Source: JBAZLV01 sp041650055
GTDB taxonomy: Bacteria > Nitrospirota > UBA9217
NCBI GenBank assembly: GCA_041650055.1
Contig: JBAZLV010000027.1
Location: forward strand, 1 to 30,322
Reading direction: 5' to 3'
DNA: 30,322 bases
The position numbers were made by a program, and so were the translations under genes. The notes beneath the pieces are model-generated. The model worked only from the letters and a program-made list of their open reading frames with translations. It was not told where the DNA came from and searched no databases. Every line of letters starts with the position of its first letter. Position 1 is the first letter of the stretch. Positions 21,943 to 29,338 of the stretch are shown piece after piece.

Positions 21943-22773
21943 TTAGAACCGGGGGATGGGAGCATCGAGCGTTCCACCAAGACTTATTTGATAAAATCCG
22001 TCTGAATCCTTGTTCTTGAGAAATGTCATAAGCATAGCTTGTTCACGTGCAATCCGTTCAGAAGGCTTGAATTTAATCATAAGATTCAATGAACCCCGCT
22101 CATGCAATACCATATCACCGACACACCGGACTTTAAGATCCTTGCCGTCAAGCTCGAATTTTTTTATTAGCATCCGATCGCCCTTGAAGTCAGCATCAAG
22201 CCAGCATTGATCAAAATCCATGTCCGGAAGTGCAAACCCTTTGATCTTTAACTGACGGAGGGCAAGGCCTTTTAACCATAACTTGCCTTTCCCCGTATCT
22301 CCGGTCATTTCGAAATTCCCGCCAAACTTGCCGGCCACCTGAAGACCCGCATTCTTGAGCAGAGAAATCAAACTAATATCCAGTCCATTTGCATCGAAAA
22401 ATAAGTATCGTTTGTTTGAACCTTCCTGTGCCTTTACCAGAAGCTCTCCGCCGTATGCTTCTGCCTTCAAATCAACAGCAGGAACACCTCGAAGCAATCC
22501 CCATAAGGATATCGTGGTTTTTATGGAAGGACTTTCAAACAACACCCTGCCGTTCCGATCGGACAACACAACATCGTGAAGAACAATACGGTTCAAAAAA
22601 CGCGGAGTAATATGTGAAATGCTTAGTTCAAAGGGCGTACGCTGCCGAACCTCTGATTCGATTTTTGCCTTGATGCGATTCACGGGGAAAAGCAGGAAGA
22701 GAAAGACGATGAATGCGAGAACAAAATAGCCGGCAAAAAGCAGCGGTTTTATATAACGATGTTTGAAGAGCAT
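21943..22773 (-). CDS. gspN: Type II secretion system protein N
   Basis: Inner-membrane T2SS component of 276 aa with one N-terminal membrane segment (about 9-31, LLFAGYFVLAFIVFLFLLF) and an AsmA-like periplasmic domain with beta-strand repeats. Family features include the early FPVNRIKAKIE segment and the PFELSISHITPRF region. Its role in the secretion machine is poorly defined, and many systems lack it. It is the last gene of the operon, 3 bases after gspM. Confidence 0.8.
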   Translation of the reverse strand: MLFKHRYIKPLLFAGYFVLAFIVFLFLLFPVNRIKAKIESEVRQRTPFELSISHITPRFLNRIVLHDVVLSDRNGRVLFESPSIKTTISLWGLLRGVPAVDLKAEAYGGELLVKAQEGSNKRYLFFDANGLDISLISLLKNAGLQVAGKFGGNFEMTGDTGKGKLWLKGLALRQLKIKGFALPDMDFDQCWLDADFKGDRMLIKKFELDGKDLKVRCVGDMVLHERGSLNLMIKFKPSERIAREQAMLMTFLKNKDSDGFYQISLGGTLDAPIPRF

Positions 22774-22776
22774 GGA

Positions 22777-23277
22777 CTATCCTGCACTCGAAACAAGAAT
22801 TGTGGAGTTTAAGAGTTTCGGATTATCGAATCGCGGCTTAAAATACAGTTTTCTGATTCGGAGCGAGCCTTTTTCAAGTAAAAAGACATAGTGGACAATA
22901 TCATACAGCGCTACATTCTCAAGCCGGATCTCGACGATACTCTCCTTAAATCCTCCGGTCTGGACACCTGCTTGAGGTTTCAAGGATACAATTCTGCCGC
23001 TCAGGTTTGCGCGCCGGGAAATATTTTCAATCTCAGTCAAAAGCGGCCCGCGTCGAGCTGCAGCAGTTTGGGCCTGCTGCAACCGCTGCTGCATCTGAAG
23101 GTATTCTTCTTTCATCAAACGCATTTCTTTGACATCCCGTTCTTTTTTCGGGATTGCTCCACGCTTCCGGGCAAGATCGGAGATAAACGGAGACAGGACA
23201 TAGACGTACAGGAGAATAATGACAACCACTGCTCCGCCGATAATAAGCGTTTTTTTATCTCGAGATTCTAGTTTCAA
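22777..23277 (-). CDS. gspM: Type II secretion system protein M
   Basis: Inner-membrane platform protein of 166 aa that partners GspL. It has a short cytoplasmic start, one membrane segment (about 12-32), a coiled coil (about 40-75) and a ferredoxin-like periplasmic domain. The start is TTG at 23277 with AGGAG six bases upstream; no in-frame ATG lies near the membrane segment. The Shine-Dalgarno sequence lies just outside the terminal repeat of the inserted GxxExxY unit. Confidence 0.82.
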   Translation of the reverse strand: MKLESRDKKTLIIGGAVVVIILLYVYVLSPFISDLARKRGAIPKKERDVKEMRLMKEEYLQMQQRLQQAQTAAARRGPLLTEIENISRRANLSGRIVSLKPQAGVQTGGFKESIVEIRLENVALYDIVHYVFLLEKGSLRIRKLYFKPRFDNPKLLNSTILVSSAG

Positions 23278-23288
23278 AATTCACTCCT

Positions 23289-23325
23289 GGAACCACTGAT
23301 AGACACGGATAAACACGGTTAAACA
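23289..23325. repeat. Left terminal inverted repeat of the GxxExxY unit
   Basis: Reads inward as GGAACCACTGATAGACACG and matches the opposite end (23742 inward, minus strand) at 16 of 19 positions. It continues with two more CACGG-type steps and contains the stop codon of the GxxExxY gene. Confidence 0.65.
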
Positions 23326-23711
23326 ATAAGTCGTTCAAATTCTAATTTTGGCTTTGAAAAATTCATCAACAAACCAACTCGAATACCAGATATCCGTAGA
23401 TAATTTAATAATTGAGCACGATGAATATCATCAAGTTTAATAACAGACTTCACTTCTACAATTACCTTGTCGTCGACCACAATATCGGCATAATACAGAC
23501 CCACTTCTTTTTCTAGATAAAATACTTTGTATTCTCGTTCCTCTGAGATTTTTTTCGTTTTTGTTTCTAAATCATAAATCAAGGCCTTGCTATATACTTT
23601 TTCAAGTAAACCACATCCCAGCGCATTGTGAACTTTAAAAGCTGAATCAATAATATCCTTCGTCAAATCCTTATATAGAAATTCATTTTCTAAGATATTC
23701 TCAGGTTTCAT
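23319..23711 (-). CDS. GxxExxY-family protein inserted in the T2SS operon
   Basis: This 130-aa protein has the family signature GLLEKVY (G34, E37, Y40), preceded by IIDSAFKVHNALGCG. The later YADIVV and VIVEVKSV segments (about 73-90) resemble a PD-(D/E)xK nuclease core, and members are often predicted to be nuclease-related. Function is not established. The gene has no role in secretion and splits gspL from gspM. Its start lies within or beside an inverted repeat, with no good Shine-Dalgarno sequence. Base use is AT-richer than the gsp genes, fitting recent arrival as a small mobile unit. Confidence 0.85.
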   Translation of the reverse strand: MKPENILENEFLYKDLTKDIIDSAFKVHNALGCGLLEKVYSKALIYDLETKTKKISEEREYKVFYLEKEVGLYYADIVVDDKVIVEVKSVIKLDDIHRAQLLNYLRISGIRVGLLMNFSKPKLEFERLIV

Positions 23712-23742
23712 CTGTGCTCATCTCGTGTTTATCTGTGGTTTC
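23712..23742. repeat. Right terminal inverted repeat of the GxxExxY unit
   Basis: On the minus strand it reads GAAACCACAGATAAACACG followed by a degenerate second copy of the same step (ATGAGCACAG). It ends 3 bases before the gspL stop codon and runs up to the GxxExxY ATG. Confidence 0.65.
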
Positions 23743-23745
23743 AAA

Positions 23746-25074
23746 TCATATTGCCTGCTTTAATTTAATATCAAACCGGAACTTCACTCTGTTGTCCACA
23801 CCCATCCTCGTGTCCTGGACGGCAACATCCGAGAATGTAGGCGCTTTTAGAAGTTCTGCTTTTACCTTATCAACTGATTCAAACGATGATGCTTCTCCCT
23901 GGAGTTTCAAGCGATCGCCTTCAAGTAAAAATTCATTAAAATTCACTCTGACTTCCTTGGGAATCCCTTCGGTAACCGTTTTCATAACATCGAGCACGGA
24001 TGCTCCGCTTCCCATAACACCAAGATTTCTTTTTGTTTCATCCAGTCTTTTTCTTAACTGCTCTACGGGATCACCGACAAGCCGGGCATCCGGTAATGTT
24101 TGACGGAATATTTCCTTAATTTCACCATCAAGCTTTCCGTAAGTCGACTGCGTCAAATACGTTTTCACACCGATATTCATGACAAGGAAAAAGGCCGCTG
24201 CAGAACCGGCAATAATAAGCGTCTTTCTCTGCCTCCGCAACCCGGCATCTGCCAAACGATACGCAAAATCTCCCTTCCGAAGATTCGTCTCTTCATTTAA
24301 GGCAAGTCCAAGACTGATCGGATCTTCGGCTGTTTTTCCACCGTATTCAGGAGTAATAACCTCAATTGAAATACCGAATTCGCTGAGATTGTTTTTAATT
24401 TCCTCGTTATTCTGGAGTAAATACGCCTTCTCTAACTGAATGCCATGCATGGTTTCCAGCGATTTAAAGGTATGTCTAATGCTGGTAGCTTCCGTTCCGG
24501 AAAAACTTCGGCAGGAGCGTATGCTGTTTCCTGCCTTTAAACAAAGATCGTTTCCTTCAATGAAAACAGCATTCCCTTCTGAGGGCATCATCCGGGAAAC
24601 TTCATACATTCCAACATAGGAGGGAACAATGACTTGGGGGTCAATCCCGGCTGATGCAAGAAGATCTAGATGCTGCTGCAAAAGCGTTTTTGGAAGCATC
24701 ACCGCAAGCACGGAAGTCAGCTGTTTCTCATCAGCATTCTTTCCCGGCTTGTCAAGAACCAGATGGTCAATGACTACCTCTTCAAGAGCAAACGGGATAT
24801 TGTCTTCAATCTCGAACGGCAATGCTTTTTCAATTCGTTTTCGGTCTGCAAATGGAAATTGGACCATACGCTGGCTGAAAAAACGCCCGGGAATGGATGA
24901 AACAATATGAGCACCGGACCAGCGCTTCACCTGATCAGCAAGAATATCCGTCAGCTCAGTGTCCGTGGCAAAAGTCCTGACCCACGAATCGATCAGATCG
25001 CGCTTGCGAAGTCCTTTTTCAATGATGGAGACGCCGATTCGTCCCTTGTCTATGTTAAGACCAACAATTTTCAT
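23746..25074 (-). CDS. gspL: Type II secretion system protein L
   Basis: Bitopic platform protein of 442 aa that links the GspE ATPase to the inner-membrane complex. Residues 1-250 form the cytoplasmic actin-like domain, also seen in PilM (IVGLNIDKGRIGVSIIEKG, RKRIEKALPFEIED). A membrane segment lies at about 285-305, followed by a periplasmic PilN-like ferredoxin fold (FNEFLLEGDRLKLQGEASSF). Its ATG overlaps the gspK stop by four bases. The next operon gene, gspM, is displaced by about 470 bases by the GxxExxY unit. Confidence 0.88.
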   Translation of the reverse strand: MKIVGLNIDKGRIGVSIIEKGLRKRDLIDSWVRTFATDTELTDILADQVKRWSGAHIVSSIPGRFFSQRMVQFPFADRKRIEKALPFEIEDNIPFALEEVVIDHLVLDKPGKNADEKQLTSVLAVMLPKTLLQQHLDLLASAGIDPQVIVPSYVGMYEVSRMMPSEGNAVFIEGNDLCLKAGNSIRSCRSFSGTEATSIRHTFKSLETMHGIQLEKAYLLQNNEEIKNNLSEFGISIEVITPEYGGKTAEDPISLGLALNEETNLRKGDFAYRLADAGLRRQRKTLIIAGSAAAFFLVMNIGVKTYLTQSTYGKLDGEIKEIFRQTLPDARLVGDPVEQLRKRLDETKRNLGVMGSGASVLDVMKTVTEGIPKEVRVNFNEFLLEGDRLKLQGEASSFESVDKVKAELLKAPTFSDVAVQDTRMGVDNRVKFRFDIKLKQAI

Positions 25075-25886
25075 AATGCTTTCCAGTAAGAAATAGTAGT
25101 AGTACCAGGGAGAATGACTGCTTCAATTCGCTTAGAATATGTTCCTACGGTAGTATATGCAATGACGGTTATAAAGCTGCTAGTATCAGTTAAAAAAGTC
25201 GTTGCAGGCTTGTTTAAACCAGGTACCATAGTTCCTGCAATCCCGTAAAGACTCGGTATGCTTCCCGCATTAATATTATTTTTGCGTCTTTCCTCAATTA
25301 TGTGTTTTGCTCCATCTGAAGTTATACCAAGGCTTTGAAGTACTTCCGCAGAAGCAGTATTGATATCAATTTTATTGACATTGCCTACTGTAATAAAACG
25401 ATATATCTTCTTGTACGTCTCATCATTTATAACCGCATGCAGTTCCGATAAAAAACTTATTTTTGATATAAATTCAGAATTGTCCATAATACGTCGTATC
25501 ATTTCGGTATCTACTGACAAAATATCCAAGAGATTGTCAAGTATCTGCCTTCTATCGGGATTTGTTCCAATGTCTTTTATGTAAATTTTCCCAGCCTCGT
25601 CTTCCCATTGAAGTTTAACTTCGGTATCGCCTCCGCTAATCATCGGAACAATCCGCCACTCGCCTTGCGGAATATATTTTTTTATAGTCTCAAAATTTTG
25701 AGAGAAATAAGCAATGCCGGATTTTGCAAGATAATACGCCCGCCGGCTATCACGATAATTTACCGCAGATTGGAGACTAATTCGAGTACCATACGCAAAC
25801 TCAACAATAAGAGCAAGAAGCAGCGCTGTAATCAAAAGTACGGTTATGAGCGCTATCCCTTTTTTTTGTTTCACACGTTCAAGCAT
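25071..25886 (-). CDS. gspK: Type II secretion minor pseudopilin K
   Basis: Large tip pseudopilin of 271 aa. The prepilin leader ends at KKG, followed by IALITVLLITALLLALIVEF; like other GspK proteins it lacks the FTLxE of the small pseudopilins. A SAM-like (helix-hairpin-helix) insert is seen at about 175-200 (NKIDINTASAEVLQSLGI). It forms the pilus-tip complex with GspI and GspJ. It starts 2 bases after the gspJ stop. Confidence 0.92.
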   Translation of the reverse strand: MLERVKQKKGIALITVLLITALLLALIVEFAYGTRISLQSAVNYRDSRRAYYLAKSGIAYFSQNFETIKKYIPQGEWRIVPMISGGDTEVKLQWEDEAGKIYIKDIGTNPDRRQILDNLLDILSVDTEMIRRIMDNSEFISKISFLSELHAVINDETYKKIYRFITVGNVNKIDINTASAEVLQSLGITSDGAKHIIEERRKNNINAGSIPSLYGIAGTMVPGLNKPATTFLTDTSSFITVIAYTTVGTYSKRIEAVILPGTTTISYWKAL

Positions 25887-25888
25887 AT

Positions 25889-26533
25889 TTATTGTCTTGG
25901 CGCATTCCCTACTTCAACGAGCGTAGTATAATGCTCACCGTTTTCAAGTGTGAGAGATATTTCCACAGCTTTAGCCATTAATTTAGTGCAGGGGCTGCTG
26001 CTGCCAATTTCATCAACCATCATTGTCCGTTGCAAATAGCGAAATCGAAGTTCCCGAACCTGTCCGGTTAACTCATACTCATTTCCTCCTTCAAGTGGAG
26101 GAACTTCATTCTTTAATTCTCTTTTTTCATGCCGCATAAGCGTAAAACGATCGTCGTTTAATTTTTCTTTAAAAAAATATCCAACCTCATTTAATTCCGT
26201 TTCCTTTGAATCAGGTTTCCTCCAATTCGTGAGTGTTGTCATATACAGGCTGTCAAGTCTGCGGGTTTCCCCCTCTTTTTGCACCTCACGTTTTTTCCCG
26301 TAAAACACCGTCTTGCCTGAAGCCAGGTTGCCGCAATAGGCGTTTTGAATATCAGCAGAAATCTTTGCAATCAGGGTTCGAGCCATATCCGTATTGTCCC
26401 GTATGGCTTCAGCTTCTTCCACATTTTTACCGGCTGTGGAAAAACTCATATACACCGTAGTTATCAGTACGGCTAAAATGGACAGAGCGAGAATAATTTC
26501 AAGGAGCGTGAAACCATGCTCATTGTGCTTCAT
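25889..26533 (-). CDS. gspJ: Type II secretion minor pseudopilin J
   Basis: This 214-aa protein has a short leader MKHNEHG, then FTLLEIILALSILAVLITTV, a type IV prepilin cleavage and methylation motif with the conserved Glu5. The globular part is the GspJ beta-rich domain. The start overlaps the end of gspI by 14 bases, so translation is coupled. Confidence 0.92.
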   Translation of the reverse strand: MKHNEHGFTLLEIILALSILAVLITTVYMSFSTAGKNVEEAEAIRDNTDMARTLIAKISADIQNAYCGNLASGKTVFYGKKREVQKEGETRRLDSLYMTTLTNWRKPDSKETELNEVGYFFKEKLNDDRFTLMRHEKRELKNEVPPLEGGNEYELTGQVRELRFRYLQRTMMVDEIGSSSPCTKLMAKAVEISLTLENGEHYTTLVEVGNAPRQ

Positions 26534-26951
26534 AGCTGAGTAACTCCACCATCTCCTGCCGTGATCCTTCTTTCCATAAAACTGCCACGCGCACTTCCGT
26601 TATCGTTTTAAAATCCGGAAGAGGAACTTTCGAGATTGTTTTTTTCCAGGTGTATTCCTTGTACTTATCTTTGTTCTTTAACTCTTCATCTTCAGAGAAG
26701 TCACCCTCTTCTTCACTGGGACTAAAACTTTTATTTGTTGCCATCATGCGATCGGCCAGCATTGTCGCTGTTGTAATATGCTCGGCCAAAAGAACATCCT
26801 GCATGCTGCGATTCTTTAATCCTAAAAGGGTCACCAGCACCGTTGCCATGATAACCACGGCAACCATGACTTCCAGCAGGGTAAAACCTTGTGAGTTCAA
26901 AGTTCTGAGTTCGAAGTTCTGAGTGAAAATTCGATTATCGCTCTTCAACAT
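26520..26951 (-). CDS. gspI: Type II secretion minor pseudopilin I with repeat-derived leader
   Basis: The prepilin motif is G-FTLLEVMVAVVIMATVLV, with conserved Glu5 of the mature protein. The mature domain is about 120 residues and typical of GspI. The leader from the ATG at 26951 is 22 residues, longer than the usual 5-10. Its second half (TQNFELRTLNS) is encoded by a GAGTTC/AAGTTC short repeat. An in-frame TTG would give a 5-residue leader but has no Shine-Dalgarno sequence. The ATG overlaps the gspH stop region. A TTG further upstream at 26963 is also possible. Confidence 0.88.
   Translation of the reverse strand: MLKSDNRIFTQNFELRTLNSQGFTLLEVMVAVVIMATVLVTLLGLKNRSMQDVLLAEHITTATMLADRMMATNKSFSPSEEEGDFSEDEELKNKDKYKEYTWKKTISKVPLPDFKTITEVRVAVLWKEGSRQEMVELLSYEAQ
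26891..26924. repeat. GAGTTC/AAGTTC short repeat inside the gspI leader
   Basis: Tandem degenerate units of the GAGTTCAAAGTTCT type run through 26893-26923. The same family occurs between gspE and gspF. Here it is translated as part of the prepilin leader. Confidence 0.7.
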
Positions 26952-27435
26952 ATCCTTCAACAAGCTCTGTGTTTCCGGTAAGCGGATGAACGATCAGAGT
27001 AAAATCATGCTCTCCGCCACTTTTCAAATGGATGAAACTGCTTTCCACCCACCCATCGGGGGTAAACTGGATATACGGATCATCCGGATGACTGGGAACC
27101 CGTATATCTTTGAACGTTGTCTGTCCCCAAAGACTGCCTTCCGTGGCCATAACAGAGTGAAACCGTTTGAATTCAACAACCGTGTCACTTACCGGAGTCA
27201 GAACTTCAGGCCAATAATGCCCTCCCTGAATATCGAAACGAAGCCGGTATACATTTTTTTTTGCCTGGGCATCATCCCGCAAAAAACGGATCATGCCGGT
27301 TAAGTGGCGTGCACTCCTTTTCAGGTTGGCATCGCCTATTTCTCCAAGCTTGGGAGCAACGAAAGCTATAATTGCTCCCAATATGACAAGAACAATAACA
27401 AGTTCAACCAGGGTAAAACCGTTTGAGAACCTCAT
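26935..27435 (-). CDS. gspH: Type II secretion minor pseudopilin H
   Basis: MRFSNG-FTLVELVIVLVILGAIIAFV is a normal 6-residue leader followed by the prepilin motif with conserved Glu5. The rest is a GspH beta domain. The open frame continues upstream to a TTG at 27534 inside gspG, with an ATG at 27474, but the extra residues (for example DQNPKSKIR) are translated short repeats. None of the candidate starts has a good Shine-Dalgarno sequence. I prefer 27435 for its leader length. From there the protein is 166 aa. Confidence 0.85.
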   Translation of the reverse strand: MRFSNGFTLVELVIVLVILGAIIAFVAPKLGEIGDANLKRSARHLTGMIRFLRDDAQAKKNVYRLRFDIQGGHYWPEVLTPVSDTVVEFKRFHSVMATEGSLWGQTTFKDIRVPSHPDDPYIQFTPDGWVESSFIHLKSGGEHDFTLIVHPLTGNTELVEGYVEER

Positions 27436-27512
27436 TCGGATTTTGGATTTCGGATTTTGGTCAAAATATTTCATGTCAATACCGCATTGTATTCGCAATC
27501 CGCATTCCGCAG
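27436..27512. repeat. Two short repeat families between gspG and gspH
   Basis: 27436-27460 is tandem CGGATTTTGGATTT-type sequence. 27489-27512 is of the GTATTCGCAATCCGCATTCCG type. Both types recur as intergenic repeats in many environmental bacteria, where they are often mistranslated as NPKSEIRNPKS-like peptides. Confidence 0.65.
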
Positions 27513-27518
27513 TACAAA

Positions 27519-27953
27519 TTAATCCAGTTTCCAACTTACAATATCCGTGTTTTTACCTTCTCCACCCTGTTCACCATCAGGTCCATAGGAAACAATCTCG
27601 TACTCTCGGTTTTCACTTCCAGGCGACAGATACACATATTCCTTGTCCCAGGGGTCTTTTGGTATCCGCGCCGGAGATAAATAACCTCCGTCTCTCCATT
27701 TGGAAGGAATGCGGCCTATTTCCGGTTTTATAATCAACGCTTGCAAGCCTTGATCAGTGGTTGGATAAAAACCATTGTCGAGCTTGAATGCATGCAGGGC
27801 ATTCTCAAGCGAGCGAATCTGAGTTTTTGCCACTTCAATTTTTGCCTTTTCCTCTTGTCCCATGAACTTTGGAAGCACCAGTCCAGCAAGCAATCCAAGG
27901 ATAATGATAACAACCATGATTTCGATAAGAGTAAAACCTTTTTGCCGATTCAT
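27519..27953 (-). CDS. gspG: Type II secretion major pseudopilin G
   Basis: Main subunit of the periplasmic pseudopilus, 144 aa. Leader MNRQKG, then FTLIEIMVVIIILGLLAGLV. Family features are visible: KTQIRSLENALHAFKLDNGFYPTTDQGLQALI, PWDKEYVYLSPG, and the calcium-site loop SYGPDGEQGGEGKNTDI near the end (given here as separate short segments of a longer conserved stretch). A strong AGGAGG precedes the ATG. It is the best-conserved gene of the operon and probably the most translated. Confidence 0.97.
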   Translation of the reverse strand: MNRQKGFTLIEIMVVIIILGLLAGLVLPKFMGQEEKAKIEVAKTQIRSLENALHAFKLDNGFYPTTDQGLQALIIKPEIGRIPSKWRDGGYLSPARIPKDPWDKEYVYLSPGSENREYEIVSYGPDGEQGGEGKNTDIVSWKLD

Positions 27954-27998
27954 TCCAACCTCCTCTTGAAAACTTTCGTAAAAAAATCTTTCCGTGGA

Positions 27999-28025
27999 TG
28001 TTTAACCGTGTCCATCCCTGATTAA
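27999..28025. repeat. Partial copy of the GxxExxY flanking repeat between gspF and gspG
   Basis: GTTTAACCGTGT (28000-28011) is identical to the sequence at the 3' end of the GxxExxY gene on its coding strand, and the next bases are a degraded form of the same repeat. No gene is attached. Confidence 0.5.
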
Positions 28026-28033
28026 AACAAGTT

Positions 28034-29254
28034 TCATCTCACTCCCGAACTCATTTCAAGCATCGGGAGCATAATTGCAATAACTACAAATCCAATGATT
28101 AGACCCATCGCCAGAATGATAACTGGCTCCATGAGCGCCATTAAACCGGTGATGCGTGTTTCAACAGTCCGGTCAAAGGAATCCGATATTTTGAGCAGCA
28201 TTTTTTCGAGCTCCCCGCTTTTCTCTCCCACAGCAACCATCTGTACCATAACCGGCGGAAACAGACCGCTTCTTCTGAGCGGATCGGCAATCGGTTCCCC
28301 TTCGCGCACATTCTCTCGTGCATTTTGAATTGCCCGAGCAAGGACTGAATTCCCCACAACACTCTTTACAATATCAAGAGCAGTAAGCGTGGGAACGCCG
28401 CTTTGAAGCAGAGTTCCCAGCGTTCGGGTAAATCGGGAGACTGCGATCATCCGGATGAGCGAACCAAAAACCGGCAAACGAAGCAAGCGGATATCGAGTG
28501 CTTCCTTTCCTGCCGGGGTATGAATGTAATTTCGAATATAATAAGCCGCTCCGCCAAGGGCGAGTAAAATTGCCCACCAGAAAGATGAAAAAAATCGTAC
28601 GGCGTTAAGAAGGATAACCGTAATGAACGGAAGCTGTTGTTTCATGTCTGCAAACATTCCTACAACGCGCGGCATCACAAAACTGAAAATGAAAAAAAGC
28701 ATCCCAACACCGACAATGGTCATGAATGCGGGATAGGCCAATGCAGCCAGTATTCGTCCCCGAAACCGTACTTGCTCATCAAGAAAATCCGCAAGACGTT
28801 CAAGTGTAATATCGAGCATGCCGCTCGCCTCACCTGCAGAAACCATATTCACATATAAGGAAGAAAAAACTTTCGAATTTGCTTTGAGTGCATCTGCCAA
28901 TGAAGACCCTTCTCGAACAGCATCCCGCACCGAAGCCAGTGCTCCTTTTAATGCAACTACCTCTTCCTGCTCGACAAGAACGGAAAGTGCTTCCATCAGC
29001 GGCAAACCGGAAGAAAGAAGGGTCGCAAGCTGGCGTGTTGCATTTGCAAGATCAACAAGCTTTACCCGGTGTCCGAAGCTAAATGACATCACATCATGCC
29101 TGATCGCCTGGCGAGATGTCCCTTCCTGGATCTCGAGGACTATGATCCCTTCTTTTTTCAGTTTGCCCTTGACGGCCTTCAGGCTATCGCCATCCTGCAC
29201 GCCGGACACTTTTTTCCCGAGGCTGGTAACGCCTTTATAATGAAAAACTGGCAT
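28034..29254 (-). CDS. gspF: Type II secretion inner-membrane platform protein F
   Basis: Polytopic platform protein of 406 aa. An N-terminal segment (MPVFHYKGVTSLGKKVSG) is followed by two T2SSF domains at about 70-190 and 270-395, each with the G-L-A-L-LL-SG pattern (ATLLSSGLPLMEAL; GTLLQSGVPTLTAL). There are three membrane segments. No Shine-Dalgarno sequence precedes the ATG; a short repeat fills the gap to gspE instead. Confidence 0.96.
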   Translation of the reverse strand: MPVFHYKGVTSLGKKVSGVQDGDSLKAVKGKLKKEGIIVLEIQEGTSRQAIRHDVMSFSFGHRVKLVDLANATRQLATLLSSGLPLMEALSVLVEQEEVVALKGALASVRDAVREGSSLADALKANSKVFSSLYVNMVSAGEASGMLDITLERLADFLDEQVRFRGRILAALAYPAFMTIVGVGMLFFIFSFVMPRVVGMFADMKQQLPFITVILLNAVRFFSSFWWAILLALGGAAYYIRNYIHTPAGKEALDIRLLRLPVFGSLIRMIAVSRFTRTLGTLLQSGVPTLTALDIVKSVVGNSVLARAIQNARENVREGEPIADPLRRSGLFPPVMVQMVAVGEKSGELEKMLLKISDSFDRTVETRITGLMALMEPVIILAMGLIIGFVVIAIMLPMLEMSSGVR

Positions 29255-29260
29255 GATTCG

Positions 29261-29333
29261 TTCAAAGGGTTCAAAGTTCCCAGTTCAAAGTTCAAAGGAA
29301 AAACTGCTTTCTGAACTCTGAACTATGAACTGA
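29261..29333. repeat. GAGTTC/AAGTTC repeat pair between gspE and gspF
   Basis: 29261-29297 is tandem TTCAAAG/AGTTC sequence. 29307-29333 is the same family inverted (CTGAACTCTGAACTATGAAC). Together they could fold into an imperfect hairpin covering the whole 84-base gap. Confidence 0.65.
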
Positions 29334-29338
29334 TTCTC

